Assembly (NCBI GenBank): GCA_963698275.1
Contig: CAVOQE010000006.1
Location: 310,001-374,000, forward strand
Source of the DNA: Anderseniella sp963698275
GTDB taxonomy: Bacteria; Pseudomonadota; Alphaproteobacteria; Rhizobiales; Aestuariivirgaceae
DNA: 64,000 nucleotides
Direction: 5' to 3'
The translations under genes were made by a program, and so were the position numbers. The notes beneath the pieces are model-generated. The model was not told the DNA's origin. It saw only the letters and a list, made by a program, of their open reading frames with translations, and did no database searches. Below, one piece after another: positions 17,300-25,822 of the stretch; the first letter of the stretch is position 1, and each line of letters begins with the position of its first letter.

Positions 17300-18799
17300 T
17301 CAGACCGGATCCTGTTCAATGGCTGTATTGTCCAGCGGATAAACCGGCCGGCGCACATTTTGGTACGGCATTCGAGTATAGTTCGGCGTGCATAGCGCTC
17401 CGCTGTCGCAGACTATGACCTGACCCGCGACAGGTGCAAAGGCAGCTCTGAAATGCTGCATCGACTTCAGGGCGACAATGCGCTTTTTCGCCGGATCTAT
17501 GCCGAATGCCTTGAATTGTTGCAGATCCAGCATTTGCCTCGCCAGGCTTGTGACAAGAATGTCGATGCCTTCGACCCGGATGACTGCACTTGGACCGAAA
17601 CTGTCCGCCAGGCCGCCAATCATCGGGCCGTCTCCGGTAAAGTGCCCATCTGAAACGCGAACCAGTTCAGCTGTCACATGCAGTGGTCCGCCGCCAAACA
17701 ATGGGTCTGTTTTGCCACCCAGGTCCACGCTGACCTGCGATCCCACAGGCACGCCACCAAGGACTTGCACGGCACTGGCGTCGACAATCGGGCCGAAGCA
17801 GGCGTCGTCAATGTCTGCCATGAGCATTGCTTCCAGCAATGCAGTTGAATCTCCGTAAGCACCACCACCTGGATTGTCCGCATAGTCGGCAATAATCAGC
17901 GGTCCTTCTGCCGACCGGTATGACGACGCCAGCGCCGCTGCTGCTTCAACGGTGAGGTAAGTATTGAGAACGTCGTGCCGGCTTGCCCAGATGTCGTCAG
18001 AGATTTGTTTTGCGAAAGCGGTGTGCGCACAATGATCACCCTGACCGGTGACCAGAACCGATGGACCCACCTCGGCAATATCAGCGCTGGCAAAGCCGGC
18101 ATTGACACTTACTGCGAACACATCATGGCGTGCCTCATAAGCCCTCGCCTTGGCCAGGCGTGCAATCATGGGGCCGATGTCGGTGCGTCCGCCGTTGACC
18201 TCTTTCAGCATGGGGGGGCGAACCATTACGGTTCGCGGTTTTATTTCGCCCGCCATTGTACAGTGCAGAATGTCAGCAGCCTGCCGCCCGGTATCACGCA
18301 TATCAACGTGCGGATAGGTTTTGAAAGAGACCAGTATGTCTGCGAGCTCACACATCGTTTGTGTCACATTGGCATGGGGATCGAGGCTCACGGCAATCGG
18401 CATGGACGGGCCGACCATCGCCCGGATACGGCGCAGCAACTCACCTTCACCGTCTTCGCAAAAGTCCGGCACCATGGCGCCATGAAGCGCCAGAAGGATG
18501 CCGTTGTGATTACCTTTTGAAGCTCGATCAACAATGGGGTCGCAGATCCAGTCGAACGCTGCCCGAGTAACGCAGCCGCTCGGGCCTGCTGCGGCACTGA
18601 GCACATGATCAATCTCCCAGTGACGGCCAACTGCGACATCGCAGAAACCTGCAATCTCGGTATTGGCGTTGCTGCGCTCGGCAACGGCGGCTTTGCCGAG
18701 CAGGAATAACCGGTTACGGAAAGCCTCCTGGTCCGTACGAAGGCGGCTGAAAGTATTGGTTTCGTGAAAGACTTCCGCAGTGAGCACCCTGAAGCCCAT
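17300..18799 (-). CDS. M81-family metallopeptidase (microcystinase C / MlrC-like)
   Basis: 499-aa predicted zinc peptidase related to MlrC, which finishes degradation of linearised microcystin and related peptides containing unusual residues. The N-terminus AEVFHETNTFS is the family signature. VSLDPHANVT and the DYADNPGGGAYGD region supply candidate metal ligands (Asp/His). ATG 18799 is preferred over an upstream TTG at 18811. It is last in the DUF1611/DgcN - racemase - MlrC operon, 48 bp after the racemase. The pairing suggests hydrolysis of peptides or amides containing D- or N-acylated amino acids (inference). Confidence 0.88.
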   Translation of the reverse strand: MGFRVLTAEVFHETNTFSRLRTDQEAFRNRLFLLGKAAVAERSNANTEIAGFCDVAVGRHWEIDHVLSAAAGPSGCVTRAAFDWICDPIVDRASKGNHNGILLALHGAMVPDFCEDGEGELLRRIRAMVGPSMPIAVSLDPHANVTQTMCELADILVSFKTYPHVDMRDTGRQAADILHCTMAGEIKPRTVMVRPPMLKEVNGGRTDIGPMIARLAKARAYEARHDVFAVSVNAGFASADIAEVGPSVLVTGQGDHCAHTAFAKQISDDIWASRHDVLNTYLTVEAAAALASSYRSAEGPLIIADYADNPGGGAYGDSTALLEAMLMADIDDACFGPIVDASAVQVLGGVPVGSQVSVDLGGKTDPLFGGGPLHVTAELVRVSDGHFTGDGPMIGGLADSFGPSAVIRVEGIDILVTSLARQMLDLQQFKAFGIDPAKKRIVALKSMQHFRAAFAPVAGQVIVCDSGALCTPNYTRMPYQNVRRPVYPLDNTAIEQDPV

Positions 18800-18847
18800 C
18801 TCGTTTTCCAATCCTGGTCAGCGTCAATTTTGCACTGCCTGTTGCCT

Positions 18848-19960
18848 TCAGGCAGCAAATTCCAGCGCCTGGAAGGACACCGGTTTTTGCTCTTTTATGC
18901 CTTGTTCAATCCGCTTGACGACGAAGGGAGAGGCCATGGCGCGGATCAGGGCGCTGTAATTTGGCTGCAGCCTGACCTCGGTGCCGACCCGCAGGTGCTG
19001 CTTGCCGGAGTCCACGATCAGGTGATCGCTGCTCGATCCGAGAATTTCAATACCGGGTGGCGGTGTGAGACCGGCCGGGTCGGTGTCCATGTGCCCCAGG
19101 GCCAGTATGGCTTGCAGAACGTTTCCGGTGTTTGCCACCGGCACAACCGACCCGAACGGATTTTCTGCTATCTCACCCCATGGTTTTGACGGTTTGGCTT
19201 TTGACTCGATGACTTCCGCGACCAGCGTCATGGCATCGGTATAAAGCCCTTCTATCGGCCGGCAATGCAGCGGCTCACAACCAAGCAATATGGCTTCGCC
19301 AAGCCGAAGATTGTTGATACGGCCGGTGGGACCACCACCAATCACCCAATCGAGGTTGCTCGAATTTCCGCCGGAAACGATTGAGAGGACGGGGCCGAAT
19401 GTTGCGTCAATCGCGTCTGCCAGGACCGATAATTCACCCATGTTCTGCGCGTCTGGAGCCACACCACAGCGGCACGCCAGATTGGCGCCAATGCCTTTGA
19501 GGGCAATGTTTGGGAAGCGAACCGTACGGCGAACAACATTCTCCAGATCAGCCGGCAAAATGCCTTCGCGCAAATCCCCAAGCTCGACCATCAGTATGAC
19601 CCCGTGCGTGCGGTTCATCGCATGAGCTGCCTTGGACAGTTCCGAGATGACATCAAGCTCGGTGTTCAAGCTGGTGTCTGTATTGCTGACCACCAGAGCT
19701 GCCTGAGAGATCATTGGCGAACGGATGAGTGTCATGTGCGCTTTCACTGCGGCACGACGCATGGTCTGGATGTTCTCAATCCGGGAGTCGGCAAGTCCGG
19801 TCACCCCTGCAGCCAGCATTTCCCTGGCAATGCCCGGCAGGCCCAAAGTGGCCTTGGTCACTCCCGAAACGGAGATGCCGCGACTGCCGAGCAAGTTCAC
19901 CAGCACGCGGGCATTGTGCCCGACCTTGTCGAGATTGATTTCCAGCCGGGGAGCGGTCAA
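18848..19960 (-). CDS. Alanine/ornithine racemase-like PLP enzyme
   Basis: 370-aa fold-type III PLP enzyme resembling the alanine/ornithine racemase (Orr/YhfX-like) group. The TIM-barrel N-domain carries the PLP lysine in SGVTKATLG (Lys36). Other marks are LADSRIENI, the MVELGDLREG strand, the phosphate-binding VSGGNSSNL, and a C-terminal beta domain ending in LRVGTEVRLQPNYSALIRAM. It starts at TTG overlapping the upstream stop (TTGA), so translation is coupled to the DUF1611 gene. It probably interconverts D- and L-amino acids; the substrate is not evident. Confidence 0.85.
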   Translation of the reverse strand: MTAPRLEINLDKVGHNARVLVNLLGSRGISVSGVTKATLGLPGIAREMLAAGVTGLADSRIENIQTMRRAAVKAHMTLIRSPMISQAALVVSNTDTSLNTELDVISELSKAAHAMNRTHGVILMVELGDLREGILPADLENVVRRTVRFPNIALKGIGANLACRCGVAPDAQNMGELSVLADAIDATFGPVLSIVSGGNSSNLDWVIGGGPTGRINNLRLGEAILLGCEPLHCRPIEGLYTDAMTLVAEVIESKAKPSKPWGEIAENPFGSVVPVANTGNVLQAILALGHMDTDPAGLTPPPGIEILGSSSDHLIVDSGKQHLRVGTEVRLQPNYSALIRAMASPFVVKRIEQGIKEQKPVSFQALEFAA

Positions 19961-21156
19961 TTGGCACCAACTGTCAGTTGCTTTTTCAACTGCGGAAATG
20001 ACGCCAGCACCATTTCCACCAGATGGTCGGGTGAACGTGTCAGCGCGTCGGTTGCCGGAATGCCGAGTTCGCTTTCGTAGCGTGTGATCGCCGAACCGAC
20101 TTCTGCACCGGTCATGTTCTCGTGGTTGATCGTGAGACCGATAACCCTGGTGTCGGCGAAAGTCTCGATCAGACGGATTTCACTGGCAGGCGTTGGCATC
20201 GGCATCTGTTCGAAGTCGCAGCGGTTAACGCGTCCTGGCGCATGCTGGAGTATGACACCGTCAGGACAGCAGCCGCGCAGAATGAAAGACGATGTGGAAA
20301 AGGCCGGGTGACTGAGCGCGCCCTGGCCTTCGACGATTATGACGTCCGGGCTTTCGGCCTCGAATGCCTCAATGATTGTGGCTTCCAGTTCACCGCAGCA
20401 GAACTGGGACGGCACTGCATCCATGGCTATGCCGTGGCGTGCACCTTGAATCAGGCCGGTCTGGCCCGTGCCCACCATTACAGCCTTGATACCGAGGTCA
20501 TTGAGTGCGCGGGTCAGTATTGTCGCTGTTGTGCGTTTGCCGATAGCGCAATCTGTTCCCAGTACCGCAATACGCGGGCAGCTGACTTCGGCAATCCTGC
20601 CGCTGAACAGGCGCAGGTCTTTTTTGGCACGGGGTTTGCGGATATCCAGAATGGTGACATTGTTGGCCAGGCACGCTGCCGCAAATACAGGGTCGTCGTT
20701 GAGAAATTCGTGCAGGCCGTTGACGATGTTCATGCCATAGCTCATGGCCTCGATCACAAGACCGCGCTCATGGGTCGACAACATGCCGCTCGAAGGTGCC
20801 ATTCCAAAGATGAAATAGTCAGGTGTGTTTTCAGCCTGGGCCAGCGCATCGGCAAGGTTGCGGCAGACAGGGATGGCATTTGGCACTTCGTCGAGCACCA
20901 TACCGGTATCGAGACCCGCCTTTTCGCTGTCGATGACTGACAGGATTTCATATTTTTCCGAGTGCCGGACCAGGCCGTTGGCTGTCTTGCCGTCAACGGC
21001 GCCGAAATTGCCTTCGCAATAAACAATTGCGGTGTTGCGCTTTTTGGGTGTGCCGGGCGTCGGAAACCGGATCAGAGGCCTGTCGTCATTGATAACGGCA
21101 GGACGATTTTCATAACCGGATGAATGCGGTTGTTCGGGATGTGTAATGGATGACAT
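19957..21156 (-). CDS. DUF1611-family protein, DgcN-like amino-acid N-acyltransferase candidate
   Basis: 399-aa two-domain protein. The N-terminal DUF1611_N Rossmann-like domain (about 40-185) is followed by a C-terminal P-loop domain with VLGTDCAIGKRTT at about 198-210 and VEGQGALSHPAF as a Walker B-like region. Members have been described as D-glutamate N-acetyltransferase DgcN, in a D-glutamate catabolic route (recalled, not checked). It heads the operon with a racemase and an M81 peptidase. No adjacent enolase-superfamily DgcA partner is seen; the nearest such enzyme, at 36438, belongs to another operon. Confidence 0.75.
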   Translation of the reverse strand: MSSITHPEQPHSSGYENRPAVINDDRPLIRFPTPGTPKKRNTAIVYCEGNFGAVDGKTANGLVRHSEKYEILSVIDSEKAGLDTGMVLDEVPNAIPVCRNLADALAQAENTPDYFIFGMAPSSGMLSTHERGLVIEAMSYGMNIVNGLHEFLNDDPVFAAACLANNVTILDIRKPRAKKDLRLFSGRIAEVSCPRIAVLGTDCAIGKRTTATILTRALNDLGIKAVMVGTGQTGLIQGARHGIAMDAVPSQFCCGELEATIIEAFEAESPDVIIVEGQGALSHPAFSTSSFILRGCCPDGVILQHAPGRVNRCDFEQMPMPTPASEIRLIETFADTRVIGLTINHENMTGAEVGSAITRYESELGIPATDALTRSPDHLVEMVLASFPQLKKQLTVGAN

Positions 21157-21493
21157 GTCGAATCCTCAATTGGTACTTGGCGCCAGCAGCGGGATCGCGC
21201 TAGCGGAGCAACTACGGTACTTGGTCGTTATGGCGGCGAGCATTTGTAACAGGCAGCACTTGTGGTTGTTGCCACAGGTCTGGTGCTCGTCCGGGACTAC
21301 GGGAAGAACGCGTTGCCGCTATTCCTCAGGAGACGCGGGGCTCCGCATCTGTGGTTTCGGCCGCGGTATATTGCGCGCATTGCCAAGCTGGAAATTACCG
21401 GGCTCAGGCCAAAACCGGATCGTTCTCAAGCCCTCGGCAAGCCTGCAGCTTGCCGAGAGCAAAAGCTTCGTGGGCTCATCGAGCCGATGGTCT
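21157..21493. other. Intergenic region upstream of the DUF1611 operon
   Basis: A 337-bp region with no convincing gene. It holds the DUF1611 operon promoter on its left side and a strong hairpin at 21433-21457 on its right. Confidence 0.35.
21433..21457. terminator. Strong 9-bp hairpin downstream of the 116-aa protein gene
   Basis: CTCGGCAAG (21433-21441) and CTTGCCGAG (21449-21457) form a perfect stem with a 7-nt loop. It lies 36 bp after the stop of the minus-strand gene at 21494. There is no clear U-tract on either strand, so it may be a weak terminator or a 3'-end stabiliser. Confidence 0.45.
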
Positions 21494-21844
21494 TTAGACG
21501 TCTTTGACCAGTGCGATCTGGCAGGCTTCTGCAAGGGCACGATCAGGCTTTTCGGCACCCAAAGGTGTCGCCCAGCCGGCTTCCTCAACGATGCCACGCC
21601 TCTGATAGCCGCTTGCCGCCTTGAGTTTTGCCAGAATTTCAGTCGAATTCGGATCGCCTTGTGAGTTCTGGAGACAATAGGGCGTCAGTGCCGTAGCGAT
21701 AGCCGCCATGGATTTTTTGTTCGACATTTCCGCAGCTGAATTGCCTGTGACCCATCCTCCCCAGCTAAACCCGACGACAGCCAGGGCGACAGCACCCGCT
21801 CCCGCGCCCATAAGCGCAGGTTTAGTCCATTCAGGAAGTTGCAT
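21494..21844 (-). CDS. Small membrane-anchored hypothetical protein
   Basis: 116 aa. After LPEWTKPALMG comes one membrane helix (AGAGAVALAVVGFSWGGWVTG, split here as residues 11-31). A periplasmic helical domain with one Cys follows (TPYCLQNSQGDPNS, then LKAASGYQRRGIVEEAGWATPLG). It looks like a widely conserved alphaproteobacterial protein of unknown function. ATG 21844 is chosen over an upstream TTG. Monocistronic, with a hairpin behind it. Confidence 0.65.
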   Translation of the reverse strand: MQLPEWTKPALMGAGAGAVALAVVGFSWGGWVTGNSAAEMSNKKSMAAIATALTPYCLQNSQGDPNSTEILAKLKAASGYQRRGIVEEAGWATPLGAEKPDRALAEACQIALVKDV

Positions 21845-22347
21845 GATGAAGTCCAATCAGTATAGGGACAGGCACGCATGATCGCGTGCAAGATGTCTTC
21901 TTGTAGCACACAGGCCCCGAATAGCTTGCATGGTTTCTCGGAGAGCTTGAATCGGGTGCTGTAAGTGGCCATGTATGAAGAGTAGGTCCAGGGCCCTGAT
22001 GGGTGTACGGTCTTCCTGCCTTTCTGTCTGTTTAGTTCATCTGGATTGTGCGAACCTATTGCTTCCCTGTACAAGCCGCATACGGGAAAACACCGTCGTT
22101 ATCGTCAGCCGGCGGGCGTAATTACAAATTAGCGGCCGTGACCAGCCGCACCAGGCGGACCGCAGTGCCCTTCTCATCTGCGGTCGAGTTAGCCAAGGAC
22201 AACCAATCGCTGTCACCCGCATCGACCACGAAGAGAAGCAGATCAAGGAGACTTTCCGGCTTGCCTGGCGACGGGTTTGACGCAGCGGATGGTCTCAATC
22301 AACCTGGCGGCCCTCGATGCCGCCCTGCAAAAGGACTACAGGACACC
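21845..22347. other. Intergenic region, no gene recognised
   Basis: About 500 bp. Several frames stay open for 60-100 codons but none has a recognisable domain or start. A 20-codon frame beginning near 22289 ends in a TGA that overlaps the GTG of the next gene (GTGA), which could be a leader peptide or a decayed coding end. Nothing firmer can be supported. Confidence 0.3.
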
Positions 22348-22788
22348 GTGACCATCACAAACAACCCACCGCCCAATGCCCGGCCGGTCCGGCGCGATGC
22401 TGCAACCCATCTCTTCGCGGTCGGACAGGCAGTCCGGATGAAGGTCGGACTAGGGGGTTCGACGCTGTCTTCCGATATATACCACATTACCGGCACACTC
22501 CCGCCGCGTGGCGATTCGCCCCAATACCGTATCCGCAACGACGACGAGCGACATGAACGAGTGATCACTCAGGCAAGCATCGAACCGCTCGACATGTCCC
22601 GATCCGGCTGTGGCCCAAACCTTATCGAAACAACGTTCGGCGGTAGCGAAAAGATACAAACGCAGCAATTGCGAAATCAGGGTGCTAAAGAAAAAACCAC
22701 TTCCACCAAACCTGAAGCAACCGTCGGCCACCAGGTCAAACTCGCCGAGATCCCCCAACGTGGCAAAGGCAAGAACCGACGGCCATGA
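22348..22788 (+). CDS. Conserved hypothetical protein (basic, about 146 aa)
   Basis: The proposed GTG start gives a protein beginning with TITNNPPPNARPVRRD. A small beta-rich domain follows (FAVGQAVRMK, then YHITGTLPPRGDSPQYRIR and HERVITQASIEPL), and then a low-complexity Lys/Thr-rich tail. The domain looks like a short SH3-like barrel, but I cannot name it. The stop overlaps the next gene's ATG by 4 bp (ATGA), so the two are co-translated. Upstream in-frame codons back to 22048 lack protein-like content. Confidence 0.55.
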   Translation: MTITNNPPPNARPVRRDAATHLFAVGQAVRMKVGLGGSTLSSDIYHITGTLPPRGDSPQYRIRNDDERHERVITQASIEPLDMSRSGCGPNLIETTFGGSEKIQTQQLRNQGAKEKTTSTKPEATVGHQVKLAEIPQRGKGKNRRP

Positions 22789-23045
22789 CTCTAAGCTTTC
22801 CAAATCCGAGCCGCAGCTTTGATGAAGCACACAATGTCGTACGCTTCTCCGGCTATGACGGCGTGTTCCACGTGCCGTTCGTTGTTGAGGCAACAGCATT
22901 GATCACATCCGGCGGCAAAGCGTTGCTGGAGGCGGAATGCCTGACGGCATTCGATGCCACGCGTGACCTGATCCTTGATGTGGCGCGCAAGGCCTATTCC
23001 GATCAACGCCGCTCCTCATACACACTGACAGCTGCCGATTTCTGA
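22785..23045 (+). CDS. DUF1488 family protein
   Basis: 86-aa small cytoplasmic protein. LSFPNPSRSFDEAHNVVRF and GYDGVFHVPFVVE match the DUF1488 pattern, as does the C-terminal RKAYSDQRRSSYTL. The function is unknown. Its start overlaps the stop of the upstream basic protein (ATGA), so they probably work together. It is convergent with the DMT transporter gene, 37 bp apart. Confidence 0.8.
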   Translation: MTLSFPNPSRSFDEAHNVVRFSGYDGVFHVPFVVEATALITSGGKALLEAECLTAFDATRDLILDVARKAYSDQRRSSYTLTAADF

Positions 23046-23082
23046 CCCATCATCATGCAAAACTGACGGTCGGGCCTGGAAA

Positions 23083-24003
23083 TCAGCCTCTCAACTTTGG
23101 CAGGATCAGCACCATGAAGATTGCTGAACAGACCAGCAAAAGTGCCGCGATCTCGCGCCAGCCCACCGGTTCGCCCAGCAACAACAAGCTGGAATACACC
23201 CCGATCACCGGCACCGCCATAACCCCGATTGCGGCATAGACGGCGGGAAACATGCTCACGATCTTGAAGTAGGCCCATTGGCAGAACACCATGGGGAACA
23301 TCAACACATAAGCGAAAGCAATGATCGCCGGCGTACTCAGGCCTGCCAGGTCCGGCAATGGCTCAAGCGCCAGAGCGCCGATACCGACCGGTATCGAGGC
23401 CAACAACAATTGCCAGCCGATAACGGTGGCAACCGGGGTGTGCCAGTCAAACCGTTTGAACAGGACTGTGCCGAAGCCCCAGGACAAGGCGGCACCCAGC
23501 ATGATCAATGACCCCACTGGTGCAGACCCCAGCACCGCGATGTCATGACCAATCAGGACACCAAGGCCTGCCATGCCAAGGCCAAGGCCGCCAAACACCG
23601 GAAGCGAAATGCGTTCTCTCAGGACGGGAACGGCAAACAGGGCGGCCCAAACCGGCATGGTGAAGGCAATGATGGATGCCCTGCCCGCCGGCACCAGCGT
23701 CAGCCCGTAGGCTGAAAACAAATGCCAGCCGACCATGTTGAACACGCCGCACGCCAGCAACGGCCACAGATCGCTGACAGGTACCCGCAACCGGTTGCCG
23801 GACAGGCCCGAAATGGCGAGCAAGGCGCCACCACCTATGGCAAGGCAGATGGTGCGAAACCACCACGGGCTGATTTCGCCGAGCACAATTTTCATACCCG
23901 GCCAGTTAATCCCCCAAAACAACGTGACCGCCGCCAGCAGGGCAAATCCGGCAATGGGCAGTCCTGCCGGTGACGAGTGTTTTGAGGCAGATGTGTCAGC
24001 CAA
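23083..24003 (-). CDS. EamA-type DMT-family transporter
   Basis: About 306 aa with ten predicted membrane helices in two EamA repeats. The first opens with LLAAVTLFWGINWPGMKIVL and the second around LGAALSWGFGTVLFKRF. These are typically exporters of amino acids or metabolites. No ATG fits. The upstream ATG at 24099 lies deep inside the GST gene, so I propose TTG at 24003, which overlaps the GST stop by 8 bp and makes the pair translationally coupled. The substrate is unknown. Confidence 0.85.
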   Translation of the reverse strand: MADTSASKHSSPAGLPIAGFALLAAVTLFWGINWPGMKIVLGEISPWWFRTICLAIGGGALLAISGLSGNRLRVPVSDLWPLLACGVFNMVGWHLFSAYGLTLVPAGRASIIAFTMPVWAALFAVPVLRERISLPVFGGLGLGMAGLGVLIGHDIAVLGSAPVGSLIMLGAALSWGFGTVLFKRFDWHTPVATVIGWQLLLASIPVGIGALALEPLPDLAGLSTPAIIAFAYVLMFPMVFCQWAYFKIVSMFPAVYAAIGVMAVPVIGVYSSLLLLGEPVGWREIAALLLVCSAIFMVLILPKLRG

Positions 24004-24628
24004 CTTGCGGAATCTCGCGGTCCGGATTGGGCACCTTGAAACCGGCCTGAACTGCTGGGCGTGCGGCGATTGCCTGGTACCAGCGCTTGACGTTGGCAAA
24101 CTCGTTCATGTCAATTTGCTGCCATTCAAACCGTGATGCCCACGGCCAGATGGCCATGTCGGCGATCGAATAGTCACCTGCCACGTACTCTTCTTCCGCC
24201 AGCCGGCGGTCAAGCACGCCATACAACCGCTTGCACTCTGCAGCATAGCGGGCTTCGGCATATTCAGCCTTGCCCGGATTGAAGTGCAGGAAGTGATGGG
24301 CCTGGCCAAGCATCGGACCAAAGCCGCCCATCTGCCACATCAGCCATTCCAAGGCCTGCCAGTGACGGGGCCCGTCGGGGCTGAGAAACTTGCCGGTTTT
24401 CTGGGCCAGATACAAAAGAATGGCACCGGACTCAAACACTTTCTGGCCATTGTCATGATCATGAATTGCCGGGATCTTGTTGTTGGGTGATATTTTCAGA
24501 AAGTGCGGCTGAAACTGCTCATCCTTCATGATGTTGATCGGGTGAACAGTGTATTCCAGCCCGACCTCCTCAAGCGCGATGGATGCCTTGTAGCCGTTGG
24601 GTGTGCTCCAGGTGTAGAGATCAATCAT
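23996..24628 (-). CDS. Glutathione S-transferase, YfcG/YghU (nu-class) like
   Basis: 210-aa cytosolic GST. The thioredoxin-like N-domain (about 1-85) has YTWSTPNGYKASIALEE, with the Thr/Asn active-site arrangement of nu-class disulfide oxidoreductases. The glutathione-binding cis-Pro (NKIPAI) and VFESGAILLYLA follow. The helical C-domain has the conserved YSIADMAIWPW. It is upstream of and coupled to the DMT transporter. It may reduce disulfides or detoxify electrophiles for export (inference). Confidence 0.9.
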   Translation of the reverse strand: MIDLYTWSTPNGYKASIALEEVGLEYTVHPINIMKDEQFQPHFLKISPNNKIPAIHDHDNGQKVFESGAILLYLAQKTGKFLSPDGPRHWQALEWLMWQMGGFGPMLGQAHHFLHFNPGKAEYAEARYAAECKRLYGVLDRRLAEEEYVAGDYSIADMAIWPWASRFEWQQIDMNEFANVKRWYQAIAARPAVQAGFKVPNPDREIPQVG

Positions 24629-24691
24629 TTTAGTCGTAGTCTCCTTGCAGGATTTTCAAAACAGGTATGAACTGAGATGCGCTGCGATTGG

Positions 24692-25495
24692 TCATGCCAG
24701 TGTCAGCCGGCTTGCCGCTGCTTCGAGGTCGAGAATGACGTTGTAATGGGCCGGATCGGGAAATGTAATGCCTGATAGCAGCAATTCTGCACGAACATCA
24801 CTCAGCGCAGGATCGTCCATCGCCTCGCGAAGCGCCGTTTGCAACCGCTCCACCGTTTCGAGACTTCCCGACAGCGAGGTTATGTAGGGAAGCCCGGGGA
24901 CTTTGGGGCTCTGTCCCAGCACCCTGACACGCGCGACCAGGTCCGGGTCAATTCTCGACAGCAGGGCGAATGTCACCGCATCAATGCTGGCGACATCTGC
25001 CGTGCCGTCGGCGACCGACTGCAGTGATCGGCGATGGCCGCCTGACCGCGACAGAGACCTGAAGAACGGGTCGGCATGAGCATGCTGATTTGCTGCCGCC
25101 GCGCGCAGGGCCAGCAGGCCCGACATGCTATCGTCAGTGTTGTAAACCGCCCGTGCGCTCCTGCAGTCCGCCAGCGAAAACAGATTGGAAGAAGCCGGCA
25201 CCACAATCATCGATGAGTAGAAGCCGTCCGGGTCACATCCGTTGCAGGCATAGACCGGCAGGCCCAGAAGCCGAACCTTGCCGTTCAACTGGTGGGTGAG
25301 CGGATAGCCGCAGGTCTGCGAGAACAAAAGGCTGGGCGAACACCAGTGCCTTTCGAGGTCTTCCGGCGTGGCACAGACGTCCGGCACATCGGCAACTCCC
25401 TGACGCTGCATGTGCGTGGCAAGGCCAGTCCACCAGGCACTCGTTGCCGCGGCAAGTTCAGGCAGATCATACATGGGCAGCGAGGCAAAGTTCAT
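24692..25495 (-). CDS. PhnD-like phosphonate/phosphite-type binding protein without a signal peptide
   Basis: 267 aa, type 2 periplasmic-binding fold of the PhnD/PtxB-like group. The frame starts directly with the first strand (NFASLPMYDLPEL), contains SSMIVVPASSNLFSLADCRSAR and DGTADVASIDAVTFALLSR, and ends without a membrane anchor. No signal peptide is visible, so the protein is probably cytoplasmic. It may be a sensor or orphan rather than a transport receptor. It is divergent from the dipeptide-type ABC importer, which has no binding-protein gene of its own. Confidence 0.75.
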   Translation of the reverse strand: MNFASLPMYDLPELAAATSAWWTGLATHMQRQGVADVPDVCATPEDLERHWCSPSLLFSQTCGYPLTHQLNGKVRLLGLPVYACNGCDPDGFYSSMIVVPASSNLFSLADCRSARAVYNTDDSMSGLLALRAAAANQHAHADPFFRSLSRSGGHRRSLQSVADGTADVASIDAVTFALLSRIDPDLVARVRVLGQSPKVPGLPYITSLSGSLETVERLQTALREAMDDPALSDVRAELLLSGITFPDPAHYNVILDLEAAASRLTLA

Positions 25496-25822
25496 CGGGA
25501 GACCACGGTGTTTACAGGCGGGTAAGCAAACAGGTTCAGCGTTCTATCAGCTAAAGACCAAACCCACAAAGCTCACTGTCCGTTTTCCCGGTCCGTGGCA
25601 CGCAGGTCTTCAAAATGACTTACAGTTAATGACTTGCAGTTAATGAAATACGCGTTAGAGTTGAGGGGGAATACGTCGCCTGGAGGCAGATAAGTGTCTC
25701 TTTTCGGCAGTACGGATGCGTCCGGCCTGCTGCTACGGTGGTGACTGCGATGCTGTGTGATAGCATCCGGGGAGCTGAAAGGTGTCGGCAAACGGCGCCA
25801 AACAGGGTGGGAAGACAGACAT
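25496..25822. promoter_or_regulatory. Divergent promoter region, PhnD-like / ABC importer
   Basis: A 327-bp AT-richer spacer between two divergent genes, with no gene inside. It contains a short direct repeat, AATGACTTGCAGTTAATGA-like, around 25614-25645 (two AGTTAATGA units). That may be a regulatory site. I could not place promoter boxes. Confidence 0.4.

Noticed and set aside
22048..22347. 100-codon N-terminal extension of the basic hypothetical protein
   Set aside because: The sequence before the GTG at 22348 has no domain-like content; the GTG start gives a compact protein coupled to DUF1488.
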